From: Limnohabitans_A sp048020265
Lineage (GTDB): Bacteria; Pseudomonadota; Gammaproteobacteria; Burkholderiales; Burkholderiaceae_C
Length of the DNA stretch: 64,000 nucleotides
NCBI RefSeq assembly: GCF_048020265.1
Contig: NZ_CP171843.1
Location: forward strand, 1,116,001 to 1,180,000
Direction of reading: 5' to 3'
Position 1 is the first letter of the stretch; each line of letters starts with the position of its first letter. Of this stretch, positions 17,703 to 27,869 are shown in pieces. The translations under genes were made by a program, and so were the position numbers. Under the pieces are notes generated by a model that saw nothing but the letters and a program-made list of their open reading frames with translations, was not told the DNA's origin and did no database searches.

Positions 17703-19343
17703 ATGAATACCCGTTTAACCCCCACTGCAGGCCGTTCGACCGACATCAACGACTGGCGTCCCGAAGACGAACAGTTCTGGGAAAGCACCGGCAAGCGCAT
17801 TGCGTACCGCAACCTCTGGATCTCGGTGCCTGCGCTCCTGTGTGGCTTCGCCATCTGGGGCATGTGGGGCATCATCACCGTGCAGATGCTCAACCTCGGC
17901 TTTCCGTTCAGTCAGGCCGAGTTGTTCAGTCTCACGGCCATTTCGGGCCTGGCGGGGGCGACCATGCGCATCCCGGCCTCGTTCCTGATCCGCCTGTCTG
18001 GCGGGCGCAACACGATTTTTCTGACGACGGCCATGCTGCTGGCCCCGGCCATGGGCACGGGCATCGCCTTGCAGCACCCCGAGTGGCCCTTGTGGGTGTT
18101 CCAGCTCATGGCATTGTGGTCGGGCGTGGGTGGCGGCAATTTCGCCAGCTCCATGTCCAACATTGGCACCTTTTTCCCCAAGCGTTTGCAGGGCACGGCG
18201 CTGGGTCTGAATGCGGGTCTGGGCAATTTTGGCGTGACGACCATGCAGATCGTCATCCCGCTGGTCATGACCGTGAGCCTGTTTGGCGGCCTGGGCGGTG
18301 AGCCCATGACGCTGGTGAAAGACAGCGGCTGGATCTTCGGCAAGATCGCCGCAGGCACGCCCACCTGGGTGCAAAACGCGGGCTTTGCCTGGCTGCTGTC
18401 GCTGGTGCCCTTGTCGTTGGTCTGCTTTTTTGGCATGAACAACCTGACCACGGTCTCGCCCCACATCGGCGGAACCATCCCCGCCTTTTTGAAGATCATC
18501 TGGCTGTACACCCTGTCGTTTGTGCCAGCCGGGATTGGCCTGTATTTGTACCTGCCCGCGCCCAGCGGTCTGGGCGTGCTGAACATGTGGCTGGCCATGC
18601 CGCTCATTATTGTGAGCACCTTGATGGTGATGAAGCTCACCGCATTTGGCACCATGAAGGACAACATCGCGGCCCAGTTCTCGATCTTCAAGAATAAGCA
18701 CACCTGGGCCATGACGGTGCTCTACATCGTCACCTTCGGCAGCTTCATTGGCTTTTCGATGGCCTTGCCGCTGTCGATCACGGTGATCTTCGGCATCAGC
18801 CATGTGCCCGATGCCAGTGGCGTGCTGCAGCACACGCTCAAAAACCCCAACGCGCCCTCGGCCCTGACCTACGCCTGGATCGGCCCCTTTGTGGGCGCGC
18901 TGGTGCGGCCCATCGGCGGCTGGCTGTCGGACAAGACGGGTGGCTCCATCGTCACGCAATGGATTTCGGCGGTGATGGTGGTGGCCTCGGGCGCGGTGGG
19001 TTATGTCATGTGGCTGGCCTACCAGTCGGCCATGCCCGAGCAGTATTTCCTGGTGTTCATGCTGCTGTTTGTCTTGTTGTTCACCGCCAGCGGCATCGGC
19101 AATGGTTCGACCTTCCGCAGCATCGCCGTGATCTTTGACCGCCAGCAGGCCGGCCCCGTGCTGGGCTGGACGTCGGCCGTGGCCGCCTACGGTGCCTTCA
19201 TCGCCCCGGTGGTGATCGGCCAGCAGATCAAGGCCGGCACGCCCGAGGTGGCGATGTACGGCTTTGCGGTGTTTTACGCGCTGTGCCTCTTGCTCAACTG
19301 GTGGTTTTACCTGCGCGCCGGGGCCGAGATCCGCAACCCCTGA
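17703..19343 (+). CDS. narK2: nitrate/nitrite antiporter NarK2 (MFS)
   Basis: 546-residue NNP-family transporter, longer than E. coli NarK (463). It has an N-terminal cytoplasmic stretch ending in WESTGKRIAYRNLWIS, then AGATMRIPASFLIRLSGGRNT, the nitrate signature-like GLNAGLGNFGVTTMQ, an extended loop in the middle, and RPIGGWLSDKTGG in the second half. The NarK2 type is known as a nitrate/nitrite exchanger. The two transporters are separate genes here, not the fused NarK1-NarK2 of some denitrifiers. narG starts 59 bases later. Confidence 0.9.
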   Translation: MNTRLTPTAGRSTDINDWRPEDEQFWESTGKRIAYRNLWISVPALLCGFAIWGMWGIITVQMLNLGFPFSQAELFSLTAISGLAGATMRIPASFLIRLSGGRNTIFLTTAMLLAPAMGTGIALQHPEWPLWVFQLMALWSGVGGGNFASSMSNIGTFFPKRLQGTALGLNAGLGNFGVTTMQIVIPLVMTVSLFGGLGGEPMTLVKDSGWIFGKIAAGTPTWVQNAGFAWLLSLVPLSLVCFFGMNNLTTVSPHIGGTIPAFLKIIWLYTLSFVPAGIGLYLYLPAPSGLGVLNMWLAMPLIIVSTLMVMKLTAFGTMKDNIAAQFSIFKNKHTWAMTVLYIVTFGSFIGFSMALPLSITVIFGISHVPDASGVLQHTLKNPNAPSALTYAWIGPFVGALVRPIGGWLSDKTGGSIVTQWISAVMVVASGAVGYVMWLAYQSAMPEQYFLVFMLLFVLLFTASGIGNGSTFRSIAVIFDRQQAGPVLGWTSAVAAYGAFIAPVVIGQQIKAGTPEVAMYGFAVFYALCLLLNWWFYLRAGAEIRNP

Positions 19344-19402
19344 GCCACGCCTGACAGCTTTTGAAAAGGGGCTGAACACGCCCCGCCGAATTGGAGAAAC
19401 AC

Positions 19403-22400
19403 ATGAGCCATTTTCTGGACCGACTGAATTACTTTTCAAACCCCAAGGAGCCTTTCTCGGGCGGGCACGGTGTGACCACCGGCGAAGACCGCACCTGGGA
19501 AGACGCCTACCGCGACCGCTGGGCGCACGACAAGATCGTGCGTTCCACCCACGGCGTGAATTGCACGGGCTCGTGCTCTTGGAAGATTTATGTCAAAGGC
19601 GGCATCGTCACCTGGGAAACCCAGCAGACCGATTACCCCCGCACCCGCGCCGACTTGCCCAACCACGAGCCGCGCGGCTGTGCGCGTGGTGCCTCGTATT
19701 CGTGGTACCTGTACAGCGCCAACCGCGTCAAGTACCCCATGATCCGCGCCCGCCTGCTCAAGCACTGGCGTGCCGCCCTGGCCGTGGCCAAGAGCCCGGT
19801 GGACGCCTGGGCCAGCATCGTGCAAAACGAAGAGGCCCGCCGTGAGTGGCAGCAGCAGCGTGGTTTGGGCGGCTTTGTGCGCAGCACCTGGGAGGAAGTC
19901 AACCAGATCATCGCCAGCGCCAACGTCTACACCGCCAAGCAATACGGGCCGGACCGCATCATTGGCTTTTCGCCGATCCCGGCCATGTCCATGGTCAGCT
20001 ACGCCGCGGGCAGCCGTTACCTGTCGCTGATTGGCGGCGTGTGCATGAGCTTTTACGACTGGTATTGCGACTTGCCACCCGCCAGTCCGCAAATCTGGGG
20101 TGAGCAGACCGACGTGCCCGAATCGGCCGACTGGTACAACTCGACCTACATCATCGCCTGGGGCTCCAACGTGCCGCAAACGCGCACGCCCGATGCGCAC
20201 TTCTTCACCGAGGTGCGTTACAAGGGGGCCAAGACCGTGGCCATCACGCCCGACTATGCCGAGATCAGCAAGCTGGCCGATCTGTGGATGCACCCCAAGC
20301 AGGGCACCGACGCGGCGATCGCGATGGCCATGGGCCATGTGATCCTGAAAGAGTTTTACTTCGACAAACGCAGCGCCTACTTTGACGACTACGTGCGCCG
20401 CTACACCGACATGCCCAACCTGGTGCAGCTCGAAGAGCGCACCTTGCCCGATGGCCGCAAGGTCACGGTACCCGGCCGCTACCTGCGCGCCAGCGACTTC
20501 AACGGCAAGCTGGGCCAGGACAACAACCCCGAGTGGAAAACCGTGGCGCTGGACCAGAACGACCGTGTGGTCTTGCCCAACGGCTCGATAGGTTTCCGCT
20601 GGGGTGCTGAAGGCCGCAGCGATGCGGGCAAATGGAATCTGGAAAACAAAGAGGCGCGAGGAGACAGCGAAGTCAAGCTCAAGCTGAGCCTGATGGAGGG
20701 AAATGGAGAAGGAGGTGGCAGCGACTACGAAGTGGGCGAGGTGGCCTTCCCGTATTTCGGCGGCATCGACACCCCCAACTTCAATGCCAACAAGCAAGCC
20801 AGTGCGGTGGACGACGTGTTGGTGCGGCATGTGCCGGTGCGCCGCATCAAGCTGGGCAAGGCCGGTGAAGAGCGCTACGCCCTGGTGGCCACGGTGTTTG
20901 ATCTGACGGCTGCCAACTACGGCGTGGCCCGGGGCCTGCCCGGCGAGAATGCCGCCACCAGCTACGACCACGACACCCCCTACACCCCTGCCTGGCAGGA
21001 AAAGATCACCGGCGTCAAGCGCGACCAGGTGATCGCCGTGGCCCGCCAGTTTGCCGACAATGCCGACAAGACCCGTGGCAAGTCCATGGTCATCATCGGC
21101 GCGGCCATGAACCACTGGTACCACAGCGACATGAACTACCGCGGCATCATCAACATGCTGATGATGTGCGGTTGCATTGGCCAAAGTGGCGGCGGCTGGG
21201 CGCACTATGTGGGCCAGGAAAAGCTGCGTCCCCAGACCGGCTGGACCGCGCTGGCTTTTGCCCTGGACTGGGTGCGCCCACCTCGCCAGATGAACAGCAC
21301 CAGCTTCTTTTATGCGCACACCGACCAGTGGCGCTACGAGCGGCTGGGCGTGGAAGAGATCCTTTCGCCGCTGGCCGACAAGTCCCAGTTTGGCGGCAGC
21401 ATGATCGACTACAACGTGCGCGCCGAGCGCATGGGCTGGCTGCCCAGTGCGCCGCAGTTGCAGACCAACCCGATGCAGGTCGTCAAGGACGCGCAGGCAC
21501 AGGGCATGGACCCCAAGGACTACGCGGTCAAAGCCCTGAAGGACGGCAGCCTCAAGATGAGCTGCGAAGACCCGGACCACCCGCTCAACTGGCCGCGCAA
21601 CATGTTTGTCTGGCGCTCCAACATCCTGGGGTCTTCGGGCAAAGGGCACGAGTATTTCCTCAAGCACCTGCTGGGCACCTCCCACGGCGTGCAGGGCAAG
21701 GACCTGGGGGCCGAAGACGCCAAGCCGACCGAAGTGACCTGGCACGACAAAGCCCCGGAAGGCAAGCTGGACCTCTTGGTGACGCTGGACTTTCGCATGA
21801 GCACGACCTGCCTGTATTCGGACATCGTGCTGCCCACCGCCACCTGGTACGAGAAGAACGACCTCAACACCAGCGACATGCACCCCTTCATCCACCCGCT
21901 GTCCACCGCGGTGGACCCGGCCTGGCAAAGCAAGAGCGACTGGGAGATCTACAAGGGTTTTGCCAAAGCCTTCAGCGAGGTCTGTGTGGGCCATCTGGGC
22001 GTGGAAAAAGAGCTGATGCTCACGCCGCTGATGCACGATACGCCCGCCGAGCTGGCCCAGGCCTTTGATGTGAAAGAGTGGAAAAAAGGCGAGTGCGAGC
22101 TGATCCCCGGCAAGACCGCGCCGCAAATCGCGGTGATCGTGCGCGACTACCCCAACACCTACAAACGCTTCACGGCCCTGGGCCCCTTGATGGAAAAAGT
22201 GGGCAATGGCGGCAAGGGCATTGGCTGGAACACCGCCGACGAGGTGCACCAGCTTGGTGAGCTCAACGGCAAGGTGCGCGCAGAAGGGGTGACCCAAGGC
22301 ATGCCCAGCATCAACACCGACATCGACGCCTGCGAGGTGGTGCTGCAGCTGGCCCCCGAGACCAACGGCCATGTGGCCGTCAAGGCCTGGGAGGCACTCT

Positions 22401-23209
22401 CCAAGATCACCGGGCGCGACCACACCCACTTGGCTTTGCACCGCGAAGACGAAAAAATCCGCTTCCGCGACATCCAGGCCCAGCCGCGCAAGATCATCAG
22501 CTCGCCCACCTGGTCGGGTCTGGAGAGCGAGAAGGTCTCGTACAACGCCGGTTACACCAACGTGCACGAGTACATCCCGTGGCGCACGCTCACGGGGCGT
22601 CAGCAGTTTTACCTGGACCACCCCTGGATGCTGGCCTTTGGCGAGGGCATGACCAGCTACCGCCCACCTGTGGACTTGAAAACCGTGGACGAGATGATCG
22701 ACCGCAAGCCCAACGGCAATAAGGAAATCTCGCTCAACTTCATCACGCCGCACCAGAAGTGGGGCATCCACAGCACCTACAGCGACAACCTGCACATGCT
22801 CACGCTCAACCGGGGTGGCCCGGTGATCTGGCTGAGCGAAGACGACGCCAAAAGTGCGGGCATCGTGGACAACGACTGGGTCGAGCTGTTCAACAGCAAC
22901 GGCGCGATCGCGGCGCGTGCCGTGGTCAGCCAGCGGGTCAATCCCGGCATGGTGATGATGTACCACGCGCAGGAAAAAACCATCAACACGCCCGGCTCGG
23001 AGATCACCGGCATTCGGGGCGGCATCCACAACTCGGTCACCCGCATCGTGACCAAGCCGACCCACATGATCGGGGGCTACGCCCAGTTCAGCTACGGCTT
23101 CAACTATTACGGAACCATCGGCACCAACCGCGACGAATTCGTGGTGGTGCGCAAGATGCGCAAAGTTGATTGGCTCGATGGTGAAGCCGCTGCCACCGTG
23201 CAGGCTTGA
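19403..23209 (+). CDS. narG: respiratory nitrate reductase alpha subunit
   Basis: Catalytic molybdenum subunit (1268 residues; E. coli 1247), cytoplasmic face of the inner membrane. The FS0 cluster ligands His50, Cys54, Cys58 and Cys93 are all present (THGVNCTGSCSW ... EPRGCARGAS), one position offset from E. coli, and Asp223 (DWYCDLPPASPQ) matches the Mo-ligand Asp222. C-terminal parts of the molybdopterin domain end in YNYYGTIGTNRDEFV-like sequence. ATG 19403 has GGAG upstream. narH begins 11 bases after the stop. Confidence 0.97.
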   Translation: MSHFLDRLNYFSNPKEPFSGGHGVTTGEDRTWEDAYRDRWAHDKIVRSTHGVNCTGSCSWKIYVKGGIVTWETQQTDYPRTRADLPNHEPRGCARGASYSWYLYSANRVKYPMIRARLLKHWRAALAVAKSPVDAWASIVQNEEARREWQQQRGLGGFVRSTWEEVNQIIASANVYTAKQYGPDRIIGFSPIPAMSMVSYAAGSRYLSLIGGVCMSFYDWYCDLPPASPQIWGEQTDVPESADWYNSTYIIAWGSNVPQTRTPDAHFFTEVRYKGAKTVAITPDYAEISKLADLWMHPKQGTDAAIAMAMGHVILKEFYFDKRSAYFDDYVRRYTDMPNLVQLEERTLPDGRKVTVPGRYLRASDFNGKLGQDNNPEWKTVALDQNDRVVLPNGSIGFRWGAEGRSDAGKWNLENKEARGDSEVKLKLSLMEGNGEGGGSDYEVGEVAFPYFGGIDTPNFNANKQASAVDDVLVRHVPVRRIKLGKAGEERYALVATVFDLTAANYGVARGLPGENAATSYDHDTPYTPAWQEKITGVKRDQVIAVARQFADNADKTRGKSMVIIGAAMNHWYHSDMNYRGIINMLMMCGCIGQSGGGWAHYVGQEKLRPQTGWTALAFALDWVRPPRQMNSTSFFYAHTDQWRYERLGVEEILSPLADKSQFGGSMIDYNVRAERMGWLPSAPQLQTNPMQVVKDAQAQGMDPKDYAVKALKDGSLKMSCEDPDHPLNWPRNMFVWRSNILGSSGKGHEYFLKHLLGTSHGVQGKDLGAEDAKPTEVTWHDKAPEGKLDLLVTLDFRMSTTCLYSDIVLPTATWYEKNDLNTSDMHPFIHPLSTAVDPAWQSKSDWEIYKGFAKAFSEVCVGHLGVEKELMLTPLMHDTPAELAQAFDVKEWKKGECELIPGKTAPQIAVIVRDYPNTYKRFTALGPLMEKVGNGGKGIGWNTADEVHQLGELNGKVRAEGVTQGMPSINTDIDACEVVLQLAPETNGHVAVKAWEALSKITGRDHTHLALHREDEKIRFRDIQAQPRKIISSPTWSGLESEKVSYNAGYTNVHEYIPWRTLTGRQQFYLDHPWMLAFGEGMTSYRPPVDLKTVDEMIDRKPNGNKEISLNFITPHQKWGIHSTYSDNLHMLTLNRGGPVIWLSEDDAKSAGIVDNDWVELFNSNGAIAARAVVSQRVNPGMVMMYHAQEKTINTPGSEITGIRGGIHNSVTRIVTKPTHMIGGYAQFSYGFNYYGTIGTNRDEFVVVRKMRKVDWLDGEAAATVQA

Positions 23210-23220
23210 AGGAGAAACAC

Positions 23221-24753
23221 ATGAAAATTCGCGCACAAATTGCGATGGTGCTGAACCTGGACAAATGCATCGGTTGCCACACCTGCTCAGTCACCTGCAA
23301 AAACGTCTGGACCAGCCGACCCGGCGTGGAATACGCCTGGTTCAACAACGTGGAAACCAAGCCCGGCATTGGCTACCCCAAGGACTGGGAAAACCAGGAC
23401 AAGTGGAACGGCGGCTGGACCCGCAAGGCCGATGGCTCGATCGAGCCCAAGCAGGGGGGCAAGTGGAAACTGCTGATGCGGATTTTTTCAAATCCCAACA
23501 TGCCGCAGATCGACGACTATTACGAGCCCTTCACCTACGACTACGAGCACCTGCAAGGCGCGCCCGAGTCCAAGGCCACGCCCACGGCGCGCCCGCGCAG
23601 CCTGATCACCGGCCAGCGCATGCAAAAGATCGAGTGGGGCCCCAACTGGGAAGAAATCCTGGGCGGCGAGTTCAGCAAACGCAGCAAGGACGCCAACCTG
23701 GCCAACTTTGACCAGGTGCAAAAAGACATGGTGGGCCAGTTTGAGAACACCTTCATGATGTATTTGCCCCGCCTGTGCGAGCACTGCCTGAATCCGGCGT
23801 GTGTGGCGTCTTGCCCTTCGGGCTCGATCTACAAGCGCGAAGACGACGGCATTGTGCTGATCGACCAGGACAAGTGCCGCGGCTGGCGCATGTGCGTGAG
23901 CGGCTGCCCCTACAAAAAGATTTACTACAACTGGCAAAGCGGCAAGGCTGAAAAATGCATCTTCTGCTACCCCCGCATTGAAGCCGGTCAGCCCACCGTG
24001 TGCTCGGAAACCTGTGTGGGCCGCATCCGTTACCTGGGTGTGGTGCTGTACGACGCCGACCGCATCGCCGAAGCGGCCAGCACCGAAAACGAGAAAGACC
24101 TGTACCAGGCGCAGCTGGACATTTTCCTGAACCCGCACGACCCGAAGGTGATCGAGCAGGCCCGTCTGGACGGCATTCCCGAAGCCTGGCTGGAAGGCGC
24201 ACGCAACAGCCCCGTCTACAAAATGGCGATCGACTGGAAAGTAGCCTTGCCGCTGCATCCCGAGTACCGCACGCTGCCCATGGTCTGGTATGTGCCACCG
24301 CTGTCGCCCATCACGGCGGCCGCCAATGCAGGCCATGTGGGCATGAACGGCGAGCTGCCCGATGTGTCGCAAATGCGCATTCCGGTGCAGTACCTGGCCA
24401 ACTTGCTCACCGCGGGTGACACCGCGCCCGTGACCCGCGCGCTGGAACGCATGCTGGCCATGCGCACCTACCAGCGCAGCAAGCATGTGGACGGCGTGGA
24501 CAACCTGGCGGTGCTGGAGCAAACCGGCCTGACGGTGGCCCAAGTCGAAGAGATGTACCACGTCATGGCGATTGCCAATTACGAAGACCGTTTCGTGATT
24601 CCCAGCTCGCACCGGGAATACGCCGAGAACACCTTTGACATGCGCGGCGGCTGCGGCTTCTCGTTTGGCAACGGTTGCTCGGACGGCCAGTCCGAGGTCA
24701 GCCTGTTCGGTGGCGACAAGCGTCGCACCATCCCCATCCAGCCCGTCGTTTGA
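23221..24753 (+). CDS. narH: respiratory nitrate reductase beta subunit
   Basis: Electron-transfer subunit (510 residues) with four Fe-S clusters between NarI and NarG. Cys groups: CIGCHTCSVTC (C16-C26), LCEHCLNPACVASCP, CRGWRMCVSGCP, and CIFCYPRIEAGQPTVCSETC. The third group has Trp in place of one Cys (CRGW), as expected for the [3Fe-4S] cluster of NarH. narJ starts 13 bases downstream. Confidence 0.97.
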   Translation: MKIRAQIAMVLNLDKCIGCHTCSVTCKNVWTSRPGVEYAWFNNVETKPGIGYPKDWENQDKWNGGWTRKADGSIEPKQGGKWKLLMRIFSNPNMPQIDDYYEPFTYDYEHLQGAPESKATPTARPRSLITGQRMQKIEWGPNWEEILGGEFSKRSKDANLANFDQVQKDMVGQFENTFMMYLPRLCEHCLNPACVASCPSGSIYKREDDGIVLIDQDKCRGWRMCVSGCPYKKIYYNWQSGKAEKCIFCYPRIEAGQPTVCSETCVGRIRYLGVVLYDADRIAEAASTENEKDLYQAQLDIFLNPHDPKVIEQARLDGIPEAWLEGARNSPVYKMAIDWKVALPLHPEYRTLPMVWYVPPLSPITAAANAGHVGMNGELPDVSQMRIPVQYLANLLTAGDTAPVTRALERMLAMRTYQRSKHVDGVDNLAVLEQTGLTVAQVEEMYHVMAIANYEDRFVIPSSHREYAENTFDMRGGCGFSFGNGCSDGQSEVSLFGGDKRRTIPIQPVV

Positions 24754-24766
24754 AGCGAGGTCTTTC

Positions 24767-25447
24767 ATGAAGAACAACCGATATTCATTGCGCGTGCTGT
24801 CCCAGTTGCTGTCTTATCCGGACACCGAGTTGCGAGCTCAGCTGCCTGAGTTGCTGCCCGTGCTGAAGGAAGAGGGCGCCTTGAGCGCTGGCCGTCAGGC
24901 CGAACTGCAGACCTTGGTATCCCACCTGCTGCGTCTGGACACCATGGACGCCGAGGCGCGTTATGTGGAAACCTTTGACCGGGGCCGCGCCACCTGCTTG
25001 CACCTGTTCGAGCATGTGCATGGCGACTCGCGTGACCGGGGGCCGGCCATGATCGACTTGAGTCAAACCTACGCGCAATCGGGCCTGTTTTTGTCGCCTG
25101 ACGAGCTGCCCGACCATCTGTGCGTGGTGCTGGAGTTCGCATCGACCCAGACGCCCGAGGTGGCCAAGGCCTTTCTGGGCGAGATGGCGCACATTCTGAA
25201 CGCCATCTTCAGCGCTTTGCTCAAACGCGAAAGCCCCTATGCGGTGGTGTTGGCGGCGGTGCTGGAGCTGGCCGGGCACAAGGCCCAGGCCGCGCAGATC
25301 GTGGCCGACGAGCCGCTGGACGAGAGCTGGCGCGAGCCCGAGGCCTTTGATGGCTGCAGCACACGCGGCCAGGCCCGTCCGGGCGAGGCGCAGCCCATCC
25401 ACATTGTCAGAAAAACCTCTACCCAAACCCGGGGAGTTGCAGCATGA
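24767..25447 (+). CDS. narJ: nitrate reductase assembly chaperone NarJ
   Basis: 226-residue TorD-family chaperone that holds apo-NarGH until the molybdenum cofactor is inserted. It has the NarJ segments SLRVLSQLLSYPD at the N-terminus, RATCLHLFEHVHGDSRDRG (about 80-98) and the LPDHLCVVLEF region. I chose ATG 24767 (MKNNRYS); the longer frame only extends into narH. Overlaps narI by four bases. Confidence 0.95.
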   Translation: MKNNRYSLRVLSQLLSYPDTELRAQLPELLPVLKEEGALSAGRQAELQTLVSHLLRLDTMDAEARYVETFDRGRATCLHLFEHVHGDSRDRGPAMIDLSQTYAQSGLFLSPDELPDHLCVVLEFASTQTPEVAKAFLGEMAHILNAIFSALLKRESPYAVVLAAVLELAGHKAQAAQIVADEPLDESWREPEAFDGCSTRGQARPGEAQPIHIVRKTSTQTRGVAA

Positions 25448-26163
25448 ACTACTTCGACCATTTCATTTTTGGCATTTACCCCTACATCGCGCTGAGCGTG
25501 TTTTTGCTCGGCAGCCTGATCCGCTTTGACCGCGATCAGTACAGCTGGAAGAGCGATTCCTCGCAACTGCTGCGCAAAGGCCAGTTGCGTTGGGGCAGCA
25601 ACCTGTTCCATGTGGGCGTGCTGTTTTTGTTTGGTGGGCACAGCGTGGGCATGCTCACGCCGCATTTCATGTACGAGCACATCATGAGCGCGGGCGACAA
25701 GCAGTTGCTGGCCATGGTCTCAGGCGGTGTGTTTGGCGTGCTGGGCTTCATCGGCGTGACGCTGCTGTTGCACCGCCGCCTGTTTGACGTGCGCATCCGC
25801 GTGAACAGCCGCGCCAGCGACATCGCGCTGCTGGTCTTGCTGTGGGCGCAGTTTGCGCTGGGCCTGGCCACCATCCCGCTGTCGGCCCAGCACCTGGACG
25901 GCAGCATGATGCTCAAGCTGGCCGAGTGGGCGCAGCGCATCGTCACCTTCCGAGGTGGTGCGGTGGAGTTGCTGGCCGAAGCCAGCTGGGTCTTCAAGGC
26001 CCACATGTTCCTGGGCATGAGCATCTTCTTCATCTTCCCGTTCACGCGGCTGGTGCACGTCTGGAGTGGTTTCGGCACGCTGGCCTATGTGGTGCGTCCG
26101 TACCAGGTGGTGCGCAGCCGCCGTGTGGGCATGACGCCCCGGCCGCCGTTCGGCCGTGGCTGA
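25444..26163 (+). CDS. narI: respiratory nitrate reductase gamma subunit (cytochrome b)
   Basis: 239-residue, five-helix membrane cytochrome that oxidises quinol and passes electrons to NarH. The four heme-ligand histidines fall at the same numbers as in E. coli NarI: His56 and His66 (FHVGVLFLFGGHSVG), His187 and His205 (FKAHMFLG ... RLVHVWSG). Start overlaps the narJ stop. Followed after 44 bases by ppiC. Confidence 0.96.
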   Translation: MNYFDHFIFGIYPYIALSVFLLGSLIRFDRDQYSWKSDSSQLLRKGQLRWGSNLFHVGVLFLFGGHSVGMLTPHFMYEHIMSAGDKQLLAMVSGGVFGVLGFIGVTLLLHRRLFDVRIRVNSRASDIALLVLLWAQFALGLATIPLSAQHLDGSMMLKLAEWAQRIVTFRGGAVELLAEASWVFKAHMFLGMSIFFIFPFTRLVHVWSGFGTLAYVVRPYQVVRSRRVGMTPRPPFGRG

Positions 26164-26207
26164 TCGGGTGTTGAAATTTTTGAAACCATTGCACACAGGG
26201 CTTCACC

Positions 26208-27155
26208 ATGACTTTTGACACCTTGACAGAAAACCAGTCCGCCACATCCGGTGCAGGTTCTTGCGGCAGCGGCTCTTGTGGCTGCGGCAGTGCAGTGCCG
26301 TCTTCGGCTTATGAGCGCACGGCGGCTGCCATGTCCGCGTTAGCCGGTTCAGCGCAGACCGACGAGGCCAGCGATGTGCTGCCTGCCGTGGCGCCCGCCA
26401 TCAATGGCATCGCCTTGCTCGCCTCCGGCGAGAGCCTCCCCGCAGAAGACCTGCTGGAGCGGGCACACGCCGAACTGCTGCGCCAAGAGGCCGTCCGGCT
26501 GGATATGCTGCCTCGCCACGCTGGCCTGACAGCGCCTGAACTGAGCGCCGACGATCAGGCGGTGATCGACCGCATGCTGGAGGCCGAGGTCGCTTCGCCC
26601 CAGCCCACACCCGAAGAAGCGCAGCGTTACTACGACGCCCACCAGGCGCAATTCACCGTGGGCCAGGCACGCCGGGTGCGCCACATTTTGTTTGCCGTCA
26701 CGCCCGGGGTGAACGTGCCCGCGCTGGCGCAACGTGCCGAAGCGGCTTTGCTGGAACTGTCCAATAAGTCGGTGCAGCCCGAGCGCTTTGCGCAATTGGC
26801 GGCCGAGTTGTCCAACTGCCCATCGGGCGCGCAAGGCGGTGATCTGGGCTGGCTCACGCCTCAGGACTGTGCACCTGAATTCGCCAAGGAATTGTTCTTC
26901 CTGGCCGAGTCCAGCCAGAGCACGGGGCTGCGGCCACGTCTGGTGCACACGCGCTTTGGTTTCCACATCGTCGATGTGCTCGAAGTGAACCCCGGCCATT
27001 TGCCTTCGTTTGAACAGCTGAAGGCGCAGATCGCTGCGCGCCTGCAATGGCAGTCACGCGCCACCGCCTTGGGGCAGTACATGCGCCGACTGGTCGGCCT
27101 GGCGCAGGTCGAGGGCCTGGAACTGGACGGGGATGCCTCGCCCCTGGTGCAATGA
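26208..27155 (+). CDS. PpiC-type (parvulin) peptidyl-prolyl isomerase of the nar operon
   Basis: 315-residue protein with a parvulin domain (about 145-245: RRVRHILFAVTP, LAAELSNCPSGAQGGDLGWL, HTRFGFHIVDVLEVNPG). No signal peptide, so cytoplasmic, unlike periplasmic SurA/PpiD. A gene of this type follows narI in Pseudomonas and other nar operons; its role in nitrate reductase folding is assumed but not well proven. Odd: the N-terminus carries a short Cys/Gly-rich run, SCGSGSCGCGSA (about 17-28), that could bind metal. Overlaps the carbonic anhydrase start by four bases. Confidence 0.85.
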   Translation: MTFDTLTENQSATSGAGSCGSGSCGCGSAVPSSAYERTAAAMSALAGSAQTDEASDVLPAVAPAINGIALLASGESLPAEDLLERAHAELLRQEAVRLDMLPRHAGLTAPELSADDQAVIDRMLEAEVASPQPTPEEAQRYYDAHQAQFTVGQARRVRHILFAVTPGVNVPALAQRAEAALLELSNKSVQPERFAQLAAELSNCPSGAQGGDLGWLTPQDCAPEFAKELFFLAESSQSTGLRPRLVHTRFGFHIVDVLEVNPGHLPSFEQLKAQIAARLQWQSRATALGQYMRRLVGLAQVEGLELDGDASPLVQ

Positions 27156-27850
27156 ACGAACCAGCGCTGCCCGACGCGTCCGATGAGCTGCTGCAGCGTT
27201 TGCAGCGCTTTCATGCGGATTATTTTCCGCTGCACCAGCAGCGGTTTCAGGATCTGGTGGCGCAGGGGCAGCACCCCAAAACCTTGTTCATCGGGTGCTC
27301 GGATTCGCGCTTGGTGCCTTACCTCTTGACCGGCACCGGGCCGGGCGAGTTGTTCATCGTGCGCAATGTGGGCGCGCTGGTGCCGCCCTTCGATGGCTCG
27401 CACGGGCTGCACGGCACCATGGCAGGCATCGAGTTCGCGGTGCTGCAGCTGCATGTGCGGCGCATCATCGTGTGTGGGCACAGCCACTGCGGTGCCATTC
27501 GCACCGCTTACGAAGGCGCACCCGAAGAAGCCAAGGCCTTGCAAAGCTGGCTCAAGCTGGCCGACGAGGCCCTGCTGCCGGTGCGGCCCAGCCCCGAGGC
27601 CTTACTGCGCACCGAGCAGCGTTCGGTGGTCTTGCAGCTCGAACGCCTGATGGACTACCCCATGGTGCGGCGCGAAGTCGAAGCCGGGCGCCTGACCTTG
27701 CACGGCTGGCACTATGTGATCGAAGAGGGCGAGGTGCATGTGTTCGATGTGCAGCGGGGCGATTTTGTGCCAGCATCGCTGTCGTCGCACAGCGGTACTG
27801 GGCCGTTTGCGCCGTATGTGGAGCACGATGGCCAGATCATTTCGGAGTGA
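27152..27850 (+). CDS. beta-class carbonic anhydrase
   Basis: Interconverts CO2 and bicarbonate. 232 residues; the full active site is visible: Cys49 in GCSDSRL with the Asp51-Arg53 dyad, and His110-Cys113 in CGHSHCGA. Family segment VRNVGALVPP follows. ATG 27152 overlaps the ppiC stop, so it is translated with the nar operon. No signal peptide. A bicarbonate or pH role during nitrate respiration is inference. Confidence 0.92.
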   Translation: MNEPALPDASDELLQRLQRFHADYFPLHQQRFQDLVAQGQHPKTLFIGCSDSRLVPYLLTGTGPGELFIVRNVGALVPPFDGSHGLHGTMAGIEFAVLQLHVRRIIVCGHSHCGAIRTAYEGAPEEAKALQSWLKLADEALLPVRPSPEALLRTEQRSVVLQLERLMDYPMVRREVEAGRLTLHGWHYVIEEGEVHVFDVQRGDFVPASLSSHSGTGPFAPYVEHDGQIISE

Positions 27851-27869
27851 GCGCGATGAGGGATATGAC

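Noticed and set aside
19436..23236. 1266-codon open frame antisense to narG
   Set aside because: Shadow frame caused by high third-position GC; narG has full ligand conservation on the plus strand and the antisense product shows no family features.
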